Shown piece by piece: positions 8,365 through 15,883 of a DNA stretch of 19,153 nucleotides. The notes under the pieces were generated by a model, which had not been told where the DNA came from, did not search any database, and saw only the letters and a list, made by a program, of their open reading frames with translations. Source of the DNA: JAWKSY01 sp041402125 (lineage in GTDB: Bacteria > Planctomycetota > GCA-002687715 > DRQF01). How positions within the stretch are numbered: the stretch's first letter is position 1; each line of letters opens with the position of its first letter. Location: NCBI GenBank assembly GCA_041402125.1, contig JAWKSY010000030.1:1-19153 (forward strand), read 5' to 3'. A program made the position numbers and the translations under genes.

Positions 8365-9063
8365 TCAGCGGGACTTGCCGAGGGCCCGGAAGATGCGGTC
8401 GATCTCGTCCGACGAGTAACCGCCGACCTTCACGAGCTGGATCTCGTCGCGGAGCGATCCCTGGAGCGTCGCCAGCATCAGGATCTCGTCCTCGACGACG
8501 AGCACGAGACTCCGACCCAGGTAGAGACTCGTGAATGACTCGAGCTCGCTCCTTCGATCGGGACGGACGGCGAGGGTCACGGCACGATGGCCCATCCCGT
8601 CGCGCGTCCCGAGGGCGTCCGAGAAGGCATCTGCGAGAAAAGGGCGAAAGCCGTGCTCGCGTCCCAGAACTTCCGGATCGACGAGCCACTCGCCCTGGCC
8701 GGACCCGGGATCGGCGGCCCGCTCCGCGCGAAGCTGCTGGAGTCGAGCCCGAAACTCCTCCTCCGATTCGCCCCGCCCGGGATAGGGGTCGGTGAAATGG
8801 AACCGGTACGGTCCCACGCTCCTCGTCTCCTCGTGAGTTCGACCCGATTCGAGGCCGGCGAGACGTTCCTGATCGAAACGCCGCCGGTCGAAGGCGACGT
8901 CGCCGAAACGGTCACCCGGCGCGGCCAGGACGGTGAAGTAGACCGCCTTCGGATCCCCCGGCTCGAGGCGGTCGACCTTCGTCGTCGCACGGGGAGACTC
9001 GCGTCCGCAGGCGGCGAGGGTGAGCAGCAGCAGGAGGAGGGGTGATGGATGGCATCGGCTCAT
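8365..9063 (-). CDS. Lipoprotein with a SecD P1-head-like domain (paralog A)
   Basis: A 232-residue lipoprotein with a Leu-rich signal sequence ending LAAC (Cys19). The last 75 residues (VTLAVRPDRRSELESFTSLYLGRSLVLVVEDE, then GSLRDEIQLVKVGGYSSDEIDRIFRALG) follow the order of the SecD periplasmic P1 head. That order is a strand with a charged helix ending 'F/L-x-x-L/F-T', 'G-[KR]-x-L-A-[IL]-V-[LV]-[DE]', a partner strand, then 'I-x-[GV]-x-[FY]-[ST]-x-[ED]-E-[AIV]'. None of the SecD transmembrane segments are present. It is a tandem paralog of the gene just upstream, and both end in LGKSR. It has no ribosome-binding site and may be translated from a leaderless mRNA. Its role is unknown; proximity to the secretion operon suggests a periplasmic accessory, which is inference. 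The start was moved 15 codons inward from the first possible ATG to give a proper lipoprotein signal. Confidence 0.75.
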   Translation of the reverse strand: MSRCHPSPLLLLLLTLAACGRESPRATTKVDRLEPGDPKAVYFTVLAAPGDRFGDVAFDRRRFDQERLAGLESGRTHEETRSVGPYRFHFTDPYPGRGESEEEFRARLQQLRAERAADPGSGQGEWLVDPEVLGREHGFRPFLADAFSDALGTRDGMGHRAVTLAVRPDRRSELESFTSLYLGRSLVLVVEDEILMLATLQGSLRDEIQLVKVGGYSSDEIDRIFRALGKSR

Positions 9064-9069
9064 GCGAAG

Positions 9070-9075
9070 AGTGTA
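9070..9075 (-). promoter_or_regulatory. possible leaderless -10 element upstream of the paralog A start
   Basis: The minus strand reads TACACT, then six bases, then the ATG at 9063. A TANNNT box at this distance would start transcription at or next to the A of the start codon. The start has no Shine-Dalgarno sequence, which fits a leaderless message. No good -35 box is visible, and a six-base match alone is weak. Confidence 0.35.
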
Positions 9076-9141
9076 CCCGTCCGGGTCGCGATCCGCTCTG
9101 CAGGGCATCGGATGCGGTTCGACGACGCGCCCGAGCCCGCC

Positions 9142-9834
9142 TCAGCGAGATTTGCCCAGGACGCGGAAGATGCGGTCGACCTCGTCCGCGGAGTATCCGC
9201 CGAACCTGGTCACCTGGATCTCGTCTCGCAGCGGGCCGGCGAGGGTCGCGACACTCATCATCTCGCCATCGACGACGAGCGCCATGCTTCGGCCGAGGTA
9301 GATGTTCGTCAGGGCCTCCAGCTCCCGCCGACGGTCCGGACGAACGGCGAGCGTCACGTCCTTGCCTCCCCCCCCGTCGCGGGATTCGAAGGCATCCGCG
9401 AAGGTCAGGGCATCGACCGGGCGGATGCCGTGCCATCGGCCGAGCGCTTCGGGATCGACCAGCCACTCGCCCTGGCCCTCTTCCGGGTGGAGGGCGAGCT
9501 TGGCGCGCTCTTCGAGGGCACGGAGGCGGAAGTCCTCGTCCGACTCGTTCTCGCCTCGCGGCGGCGATCGGAACCGGAACCGAAAGAGGCCGAAGCGGCT
9601 GGCCTCCTCGTTCGTCTTCCCGGCGGCGAGCTGCTCCCGACGCGTTTCCGTGGCGACCGCCCGATTGAACCGCTCGCCGCCGAAGGAGTCACCGTGCTCC
9701 GCGACGAGCGTGATGGAGAGCGCCCTCGGATCCGGCGGATCGAGGGAGACGACCCCCTGGGTGTGCTTCCGCTCGCTCGGCAAGAAGAACACCAGGGCCA
9801 GGAGAAGCAGGGCGTTCAGGCGGCGCTCATGCAT
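9142..9834 (-). CDS. Membrane-anchored or secreted protein with a SecD P1-head-like domain (paralog B)
   Basis: A 230-residue tandem paralog of the neighbouring lipoprotein. The best-conserved blocks are EGQGEWLVDPEALGRWHGIRP and the C-terminal run from VTLAVRPDRRRELEALTNIYLGRS through ALVVDGEMM, GPLRDEIQVTRFGGYSADE and DRIFRVLGKSR; that run resembles the SecD P1 head slightly better than paralog A does (ALVVDGE matches the SecD 'A-I-V-L-D-G' strand). The N-terminus MHERRLNALLLLALVFFLPSER is a hydrophobic signal or anchor with no cysteine, so unlike its paralog this is not a lipoprotein. The ATG at 9834 is the only start that gives a sensible signal; the frame continues upstream into the divergent decarboxylase. 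The gap to paralog A is 78 bases. Function is not known. Confidence 0.72.
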   Translation of the reverse strand: MHERRLNALLLLALVFFLPSERKHTQGVVSLDPPDPRALSITLVAEHGDSFGGERFNRAVATETRREQLAAGKTNEEASRFGLFRFRFRSPPRGENESDEDFRLRALEERAKLALHPEEGQGEWLVDPEALGRWHGIRPVDALTFADAFESRDGGGGKDVTLAVRPDRRRELEALTNIYLGRSMALVVDGEMMSVATLAGPLRDEIQVTRFGGYSADEVDRIFRVLGKSR

Positions 9835-9894
9835 CCTCGGAGTGACTCCGTCCGTCGCCGCCGCGGCATTCCCGCTCGCATCTCGAAGTCCCGC

Positions 9895-9917
9895 CCCGTC
9901 CTTGACACCCTGACGGG
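9895..9917 (+). promoter_or_regulatory. inverted repeat over a TTGACA box upstream of the decarboxylase
   Basis: A perfect 6-bp dyad, CCCGTC (9895-9900) and GACGGG (9912-9917), flanks a consensus -35 hexamer TTGACA at 9902-9907. At 17 bases spacing the -10 position holds only TGCGGA (9925-9930), which overlaps the presumed Shine-Dalgarno GGAG, so the promoter assignment is uncertain. The dyad would suit a repressor site in the 106-base divergent spacer. Confidence 0.3.
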
Positions 9918-9940
9918 TCCCCCCTGCGGAGCCCCTCGCG

Positions 9941-11914
9941 ATGTCCGGACGCCTCAACGCCTCCTTCCTCGGCCCGGCGGCCGAGAACCACCCGCTCCTC
10001 GAGCAGCTCGTCGTCGAGTTCCTGCGCGACCACAGCTACTGGCGCCGGAACTTCCACCCCGGCGATCCGCCGGCGATCTCTCATCGCGATCAGCACGACC
10101 CCGAGTACATCGAGTTCGTGAGCCGGATGAAGGACGAACTCATGGCGCTCTCGGCCGAGCTGAAGAAGGCGGTGCCTTTCTTCAGTCCGCGCTACGTCGG
10201 GCACATGTCCTCCGACATCATGCTCCCGGCCTTCGTCGCGAAGATCCTCACGACGCTCTACAACCCGAACAACGTCAGCGAGGACGCGGCGCCGACGACG
10301 CTCGCGAAGGAGCTCGAGGTGGGCGAGCAGCTCGCCCGGATGTTCGGGATGGCGACCGATCCCGACCGCACCCCCTGCGCCTGGGGTCACCTCACCTCGG
10401 GCGGCACCGTCGCGAATTACGAGGCCCTCTGGAACTTCCGCGCCCTGCGCTTCTACCCGGTGGCGCTGGCCCAGGGCGCGCGGACGCTCGGCCTCGCGAC
10501 GCCGCTCATCCCGCGCTTCGGCCGTCGCCTCGACGAACTCTCTCCCTGGGAGCTCCTCAATCTCTCGATCGACGAGACGGTGGAGGTCCGCGCGGCCTGC
10601 GTCCAGAGCTGGCTCGCGGGGAGGAGTCGCGCCGAGGCGCTCGAGATCGCGCGCACCATCAACCGCGAGCGCATCGAGACGCTCGGCGTGGCGGAGTTCT
10701 TCGCCCGCCACCGCGATCTGCGTCCGCCGGTCGTCCTCGTCCCGACCTCGGGCCACTACTCCTGGGAGAAGGCGATGAAGGTGCTCGGCCTGGGCACCGC
10801 CAATCTCCGCAAGGTCGGCGTCGACGACGACATGCGGATGGATCCGGCGCGCTTCGAGGCGACACTCGAGACGGCCTGGAGCGAGGAGCGCCCGATCCTC
10901 GGCGCCGTCGGCGTTCTCGGCACGACCGAGTTCGGCACCGTCGATCCGATCCACGAGATGCTCGCGACCCGCGAACGCGCCCGCAAGCGCGGCCTCGACT
11001 TCTCGATCCATATCGACGCCGCCTGGGGCGGCTACCTGACCACCATCTTCCGCGGTGCCGACGGCAGCTTCCGCGAGCGCGAGGAGATCGCCCAGGACTT
11101 CGAGCGCTTCCCGAGCCCCACCGTCCACGCCGCCTTCCGAGCCCTGGGCGAGGTCGACTCCATCACCGTCGACCCGCACAAGCTCGGCTACGTCCCCTAC
11201 GCCGCCGGCGCCTTCATCGCGCGCAACCAGGAGGTGGTGAACTTCATCACCCAGCGGGCGGCCTACGTCTTCGATCTCGGCGAGAGCGACGTCGAGTCGA
11301 CGACCCGCGACCGTCTCCACAACCTCGGCCAGTACATCCTCGAGGGCTCGAAGCCGGGCTCCTCCGCCGCCGCGGTCCACATCACGCACCGCATGATGCC
11401 CCTCGATGCCGCCGGCTTCGGCACCATCATCGAGGAGACGATCCACGCCTGCGAGCAGCTCCGGCAGATCGTCCTCCTCCGCCGCGACGAGCTCGCGGAC
11501 CTCGCCGTCGTCCGCATCCCCTTCCAGTCCGACAGCAACCTCATCTGCCTCGCCATCAACCCCGCCGGCAACCGCGACCTCGCGGTCATGAACGCCTTCG
11601 GTCGCGAGCTCTTCGCCGAGATGAAGGTCGACCCCGACAAGCCGGTCCAGGTGAAGGAGTTCATCGGTTCCTACACCTCGCTCGTCCACGGCAACATGGC
11701 CCCCGAGCGCGCGGCCCGCCTCCTCGGCGAGCTCGGCATCGACCCCGCCACCTTCGTCGCCGCCCCCGAGGACCCCTCCCGCGAGGCCGACCACGTCTTC
11801 CTCCTCCGCCACACCCTCATGAACCCCTGGCTCGCCGGCCGCGACGGCGGCCGCAACTACCTCCGCCTCTACTGGGACTACCTCTCCGACCTCATCCGCC
11901 GCCGCCTCGCCTGA
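9941..11914 (+). CDS. Group II PLP-dependent amino-acid decarboxylase, tyrosine-decarboxylase-like
   Basis: A 657-residue cytosolic pyridoxal-phosphate enzyme expected to remove the alpha-carboxyl of an amino acid. Visible marks are RYVGHMSSDIMLPAF (about 84-98), the phosphate-binding TSGGTVAN (142-149), HYSWEKA with the PLP-stacking His262, HIDAAWGG (347-354, cofactor Asp349) and DPHKLGYVPY with the PLP-binding Lys404. The length, the 'GHM-S...NNV' opening and the closing 'LRHTLMNPW' segment match the long bacterial tyrosine decarboxylase clade (about 620 residues) better than GadB or plant/animal aromatic decarboxylases. The substrate cannot be read from sequence; Tyr, Phe, Glu or Asp are all possible. 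No amino acid/amine antiporter gene lies beside it. The start has GGAG nine bases upstream. Arg codons are strongly skewed to CGC and third positions to C, more than in the secretion genes. Confidence 0.88.
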   Translation: MSGRLNASFLGPAAENHPLLEQLVVEFLRDHSYWRRNFHPGDPPAISHRDQHDPEYIEFVSRMKDELMALSAELKKAVPFFSPRYVGHMSSDIMLPAFVAKILTTLYNPNNVSEDAAPTTLAKELEVGEQLARMFGMATDPDRTPCAWGHLTSGGTVANYEALWNFRALRFYPVALAQGARTLGLATPLIPRFGRRLDELSPWELLNLSIDETVEVRAACVQSWLAGRSRAEALEIARTINRERIETLGVAEFFARHRDLRPPVVLVPTSGHYSWEKAMKVLGLGTANLRKVGVDDDMRMDPARFEATLETAWSEERPILGAVGVLGTTEFGTVDPIHEMLATRERARKRGLDFSIHIDAAWGGYLTTIFRGADGSFREREEIAQDFERFPSPTVHAAFRALGEVDSITVDPHKLGYVPYAAGAFIARNQEVVNFITQRAAYVFDLGESDVESTTRDRLHNLGQYILEGSKPGSSAAAVHITHRMMPLDAAGFGTIIEETIHACEQLRQIVLLRRDELADLAVVRIPFQSDSNLICLAINPAGNRDLAVMNAFGRELFAEMKVDPDKPVQVKEFIGSYTSLVHGNMAPERAARLLGELGIDPATFVAAPEDPSREADHVFLLRHTLMNPWLAGRDGGRNYLRLYWDYLSDLIRRRLA

Positions 11915-11953
11915 CGGCGCGGGCCCCTCAGGGAAGGTCGGGCTGCCGCGGCC

Positions 11954-14900
11954 TCAACGCGGCTCGAGTCGCGCGCGTTCCTCGCGCAGAGCGGCGTCGT
12001 CCGGCAGGAGGATCCGGACGCGATCGACGAGTGCGATCGCCGCCTGAGGATCGTTCGCTTCGCGGAGCTCGCGAGCGCGGGCGACCGCGGCCCGCGAGAG
12101 GAACCGAGCCCCGTCCGCATGACCCGGAGAGAGTTCCTGCGCGCGGTGGAACGACTCGACCGCCCCGTCGAGGTCGCCGGCCTCTTCGAGCGTCAGGCCG
12201 AGGTTGCGGTGAAAGACGGCTTCGCCGGGCATGCGGCGGAGGAGCTCGCGGAAGCAGGCTTCGGCCCCGGGAAGATCGCCCAGTCGTCTTCGCGTCGAGC
12301 CGAGCAGGTTGCGGGCCGCCGCATCATTCGCGTCGAGGCGCAGGACCTCCTCCAGGAGGGTCGCCGTCTCCTCGCACTCGCCCTCGTCGAAGAGGAGGTC
12401 CGCCAGCAGGAAGAGCGTCGACGTGTTCTCGGGCTGGAGACGCCTTGCCTCCCGGTAGGAACTCTCGGCCTCGGGCTTGCGGTCGAGGCTCGCGAGGGCC
12501 TGACCCAGCCGGCGGTGGGCCGTGGGGTAGGTCGGATCGACTCGGGTCACCTCTTCGTAGATCGCCGCGGCGGCGGCGAAGTCGCGGGCGTTCAGGAACG
12601 AGTCGCCGAGCAACATCCGGGGATAGAGGTAGCCGGGGTCGCAGTCGATGGCTTCGCGGAATCGGATACGGGCCGAGTCGAGATCCCCTTGTTGCCAGAG
12701 CACGCGGCCGAGGGTCGCGAGCGGAATGGCGCGCTCCTTCGAAGACGAGGGCGCGAGACGGACCGCTTCGAGGAGCAGGGAGAGCGCCTCCTCTCTCCGG
12801 TCGTTGCCGCCACGAAGGAGGATGTCGGCGAGATTGGCGTGGGCTCGCCAGTGGTCCGGATCGATCGCGATCGCGGCTCGATAGGCCAGTGCGGCCGGCT
12901 CGGGCTGGCGCAGTTCCTCCTGAAGACGGCCGAGCTCGAAGGGAGGGAGCGGATCGCCGGGTGCCTGACGGGCCGCCTCCTCGAGGGTGGCGACGGCGGC
13001 CGGGGCGTCTCCGAGCCGGTACAACAGCATCCGTCCGAGCCGGATCCGCCAATCCGTGCGAGCCGGATCCAGCTCGATTGCGCGACGCAGAGCCGCGACC
13101 GCCTCGGCGGCCTGGCCGGCCGCATCGAGGGCAGCGTGAAGGAAGTAGTGATCGATCGCCGAATCCGGATAGGTCGCGACGCACGCGCGACGGGCCTCGA
13201 CGGCCTCTTCGTGGCGCTCGAGGCTCTGGAGCGCGGCGCCGAGGTTCTGGAAGTACCGCGGATCGGGACGGATGGCGAGCGCGCGCCGATTGAGCTCGAT
13301 CGACCGCTCGAGATCCATCGTCCGGGCGATGACCCCGGCGAAGTACCAGGCTTCCGGGTCCTCCGGACGATCGTTCGTCAACGCTTCGATCGCGAGAGCG
13401 GAGAGTTCCGGGTCGGCGGCGCCGCCGAGGCCGTGGATGGCGAAGGCGATCTGGAAGTAGTAGGCGGTGCGCCTCACCGGCGACGTCACGGCCGCATTGA
13501 AGAAGGCGGTGAGTGCGTCCGCGTAGCCGCCGGCTTCGCCCGCGGCGCCCGCATCGAGGGCCGCGCAACCCTGGAGATACCAGTCCACGTGATTCGCGGG
13601 AGCATCCACCTTGATGCGGCTCGCTTCCTCATCCCGCCCGAGGCGTCGGAGCACCCGCGCGCGCAGTGCCCCGAGGGAAGAATGACGTTGTGCAAGCTCG
13701 CGATGTGCCTCCAGGATCTTCAGAGCTTCCGGAGGATCCTTCTGCATCCTCGCGTAGACGAGCATGCCGAGTGCCTCGACCGAGTCGGGGTCGAGGCGAA
13801 GAGCCGCTTCGAGGTGACGGGCGCCGCCCTCCGTGTCGCCGGGGGCGATCAACGCGATGGCGGTCGTGAGTTCGTTCTCGACCTTCTGCCGGCGCTCGGC
13901 CGCCTCCTGGAGGCGAACCTGCGGGAGCATGGCGAAGTGACGGGTCGTGAGGGCCGCGATGGTCGGAATGGCGATCGCCATCACGACGAGGAGCGCCGCG
14001 ATCGCGGGCTTGCGTTGGGCCCACCTTCGAAGGCGAAGGACGAGGCCGGCCGGACGGGCGAGAATCGGCTCGTGCTCGCGGACCCGGCGGAGATCCTCGG
14101 CCAGGTCGAACGCCGACTGATAGCGCCGGCTGCGGTCCTTGTCGAGCGCGGTCTGGACGACGATCTCGAGATCGCGCGGCACGGACGGATCGATCCGGCG
14201 GGGGGCAAGCGGCTCCTTGCCGACGATCGCCTGGTAGAGGGCTTCGAGCGAGTGCCCATCGAAGGGGCGTCGTAGCGTGAGACACTCGTAGAGCACGACG
14301 CCGAGCGCGAACACGTCGGAACGATGGTCGGCGTGTCGTCCTCCTTGCGTGATCTGTTCCGGCGCCATGTAGGCCGGGGTCCCGAGGATGTCGCCCGACC
14401 GCGTCAGCGTGTGCGTGTCGCTGTCGGTCCCTCGGGCGAGGCCGAAGTCGAGAATGACGGGCTGACCTTCGCGGTCGATCATGATGTTGCCGGACTTGAT
14501 GTCGCGGTGCACGAGTCCTGCCTCGTGCGCCGCATGGAGGGCGCGCGCCACCGTTTCGATGAAACGCGCGACGCCCAGGCTCCCTCCGCTCCGCGATCGG
14601 CTCGCGGCACGAGCCGCGTCGGAATCGCGGGATGGACCCAGTCTCAATCCGGTCCGGCTCGCGCTCGGATCGGCGGCGACCCGCTTGATCCGCTCGCTGA
14701 GCGACTCCCCCTCGACGTACTCCATCGCCATGAAGGGGAGGCCCTCGACCTCGCCGAACTCGTAGATCGTGCAGATGTGAGGGTGATTCAGGCGCGACGC
14801 GATCTCGGCCTCTCGCCGGAATCGCAGCCGGGCCATCTCCGACGCGCTCGCGGCCCGGCCGAGGATCTTGAACGCGACCTGGCGATGCAGCTCGCGGTCC

Positions 14901-15133
14901 TCCGCGAGGAAGACCTGCCCCTGTCCGCCCTCGCCGAGCTCTCGGATCAGTCGGTAGCGCCCGATCGACGTCCCTGTCTCGGTCGGTCCCGACGGCATTG
15001 CGCCCCCGACGACGGTCGCGTCGGAGATGTCGACGGTCTCGTCCCAGACTCGAATCGTCTCGTCGGCCGCCGTCGGTCGGCCATCATCGTCGTCAGTCGG
15101 TCTCGTCGGAGTCGAATCCGGATGGTCGGGCAC
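11954..15133 (-). CDS. Receptor-type Ser/Thr protein kinase with TPR-repeat C-terminal region
   Basis: A 1059-residue Hanks-type kinase with a membrane span and a TPR tail. Kinase motifs are complete: glycine loop GEGGQGQV (67-74), Lys89, HRDIKSGN (209-216), DFG (229-231), GTPAYMAPE (251-259) and SDVFALG (272-278). An unusual Ser/Arg/Asp-rich insert (about 150-188) sits between the hinge region and the catalytic loop. A juxtamembrane basic stretch (LRLRRWAQRKP) precedes one span (about 377-396). From about 430 to the end run many TPR units (for example YPTAHRRLGQALASLDRKP). The start is GTG at 15133 with GAGGAG five bases upstream. Upstream codons in the same frame translate the tRNA and its terminator, so a start there is rejected. 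A weak TGGACG-N16-CATAGG pair in the spacer might be its promoter. This architecture is common in Planctomycetota and Acidobacteriota. The substrate is unknown. Confidence 0.93.
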   Translation of the reverse strand: MPDHPDSTPTRPTDDDDGRPTAADETIRVWDETVDISDATVVGGAMPSGPTETGTSIGRYRLIRELGEGGQGQVFLAEDRELHRQVAFKILGRAASASEMARLRFRREAEIASRLNHPHICTIYEFGEVEGLPFMAMEYVEGESLSERIKRVAADPSASRTGLRLGPSRDSDAARAASRSRSGGSLGVARFIETVARALHAAHEAGLVHRDIKSGNIMIDREGQPVILDFGLARGTDSDTHTLTRSGDILGTPAYMAPEQITQGGRHADHRSDVFALGVVLYECLTLRRPFDGHSLEALYQAIVGKEPLAPRRIDPSVPRDLEIVVQTALDKDRSRRYQSAFDLAEDLRRVREHEPILARPAGLVLRLRRWAQRKPAIAALLVVMAIAIPTIAALTTRHFAMLPQVRLQEAAERRQKVENELTTAIALIAPGDTEGGARHLEAALRLDPDSVEALGMLVYARMQKDPPEALKILEAHRELAQRHSSLGALRARVLRRLGRDEEASRIKVDAPANHVDWYLQGCAALDAGAAGEAGGYADALTAFFNAAVTSPVRRTAYYFQIAFAIHGLGGAADPELSALAIEALTNDRPEDPEAWYFAGVIARTMDLERSIELNRRALAIRPDPRYFQNLGAALQSLERHEEAVEARRACVATYPDSAIDHYFLHAALDAAGQAAEAVAALRRAIELDPARTDWRIRLGRMLLYRLGDAPAAVATLEEAARQAPGDPLPPFELGRLQEELRQPEPAALAYRAAIAIDPDHWRAHANLADILLRGGNDRREEALSLLLEAVRLAPSSSKERAIPLATLGRVLWQQGDLDSARIRFREAIDCDPGYLYPRMLLGDSFLNARDFAAAAAIYEEVTRVDPTYPTAHRRLGQALASLDRKPEAESSYREARRLQPENTSTLFLLADLLFDEGECEETATLLEEVLRLDANDAAARNLLGSTRRRLGDLPGAEACFRELLRRMPGEAVFHRNLGLTLEEAGDLDGAVESFHRAQELSPGHADGARFLSRAAVARARELREANDPQAAIALVDRVRILLPDDAALREERARLEPR

Positions 15134-15234
15134 GGCCTCTCCTCGGTGTCTCGCGAACCGGAATCTCTCCGTCAGCCTATGACGACTTCGGATGGCTCGT
15201 CCAGCGCGCGACCGCCGAATCAGGTCGACAAGAA

Positions 15235-15270
15235 GAAGGCCCGCGGTCGCCGGAGCGACCGCGGGCCTTC
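15235..15270 (-). terminator. strong intrinsic terminator of tRNA-Pro
   Basis: A perfect 16-bp GC-rich stem with a 4-base loop (TCCG on the minus strand) is followed on the minus strand by TTCTTCTTG. It starts 9 bases after the tRNA 3' end, so it should stop the tRNA transcript and insulate the kinase gene downstream. The plus strand has no T-tract, so it works mainly in one direction. Confidence 0.88.
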
Positions 15271-15279
15271 GTGATCGAG

Positions 15280-15354
<75 letters not shown>

Positions 15355-15418
15355 GGTGACTCGAAAGTCGTTTTCGCCGCGAGCACCGGGGTAGAGAGGT
15401 GTGCGCGCCGCGAGCGAC

Positions 15419-15447
15419 AGGTTACGAAGGGCCCCCGAGCCGGTCAA
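15419..15447 (-). promoter_or_regulatory. sigma70-type promoter of tRNA-Pro
   Basis: On the minus strand TTGACC (15447-15442), a 17-base spacer and TAACCT (15424-15419) lie upstream of the tRNA. This is a five-of-six match to the -35 box with ideal spacing. Transcription would begin near 15412, leaving a leader of about 57 bases for 5' processing. Confidence 0.7.
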
Positions 15448-15477
15448 GGCGACCCGGGGGGGACTCAAGTCGTTCGC

Positions 15478-15504
15478 GGGGCGGGGGTTCGGGGGCGGCA
15501 CGGG
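15478..15504 (+). other. G-quadruplex-forming motif
   Basis: Four plus-strand guanine runs of 4, 5, 5 and 3 with loops of 1, 3 and 6 bases meet the usual G4 pattern. The motif lies in the spacer between the ybjQ-type terminator and the tRNA promoter, upstream of the tRNA -35 box, with the G-rich strand as non-template for plus-strand reading. In a genome this rich in G it may be chance. Confidence 0.5.
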
Positions 15505-15507
15505 CCG

Positions 15508-15533
15508 AAATGTCCCCGACCGGGCGGTCGGGG
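15508..15533 (-). terminator. terminator of the YbjQ-family gene
   Basis: On the minus strand CCCCGACC and GGTCGGGG form an 8-bp stem around a GCCC loop (15514-15533), followed by ACATTTC. It starts 12 bases after the stop codon. The T-tract is short, so efficiency is uncertain. Confidence 0.55.
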
Positions 15534-15544
15534 GGCCCCGGGGG

Positions 15545-15865
15545 TCACTCGACGATCACGGCGGTCCCGCTGACGGCGACCATGAGCATGCCGTTGCCCT
15601 GGCCGAGGACCTCGTAGTCGAGGTCGATCGAGACGACGGCGTTCGCGCCGAGGCCCATGGCCCGCTGCTCGAGTTCCTCGAGGGCGATCCGGCGCGCCTC
15701 CTGGAGCTCGCGTTCGTAGGTGGCGGAGCGGCCGCCGACGATATCGCGGATGCCGGCGAAGATGTCCTTCATGAAGTTCGCGCCGAGGATGGCCTCGCCG
15801 GTGACGATGCCGCAGTAGCGCTGGATGGACTGGCCTTCGATGCTGGGGGTCGTGGTGAGGATCAT
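15545..15865 (-). CDS. YbjQ/UPF0145 family protein
   Basis: A 106-residue single-domain protein of the YbjQ (UPF0145, 'putative heavy-metal-binding') family. The typical features are in order: an N-terminal TTTPSIEGQSIQRYCGIVTGEAILGANFMKD, a central IRDIVGGRSATYERELQEAR, then A-LEELEQRAMGLGANAVVSIDLDYEVLG and a final GMLMVAVSGTAVIVE. Members form a beta-rich pentamer; metal binding is a database label, not an established function. The start has an excellent Shine-Dalgarno, AAGGAG, six bases before the ATG. The length is standard and no residue of the core motif seems missing. It is transcribed divergently from the secreted protein gene on its other side, with a stable hairpin in the spacer, and is followed by its own terminator, so it is probably monocistronic. 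Confidence 0.92.
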   Translation of the reverse strand: MILTTTPSIEGQSIQRYCGIVTGEAILGANFMKDIFAGIRDIVGGRSATYERELQEARRIALEELEQRAMGLGANAVVSIDLDYEVLGQGNGMLMVAVSGTAVIVE

Positions 15866-15883
15866 TCGGTTCTCCTTCTCGGG

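Noticed and set aside
9049..13293. A 1414-codon plus-strand open frame spanning four genes
   Set aside because: It runs through paralogs A/B, the decarboxylase and the kinase in shadow frames. Its translation is Arg/Pro/Gly-rich low complexity without domains, as expected from GC-rich third-position bias.
12119..14275. A 718-codon frame opposite the kinase TPR region
   Set aside because: It is a mirror of regular TPR codons. It has no recognisable fold and the sense strand has a complete kinase-TPR protein.
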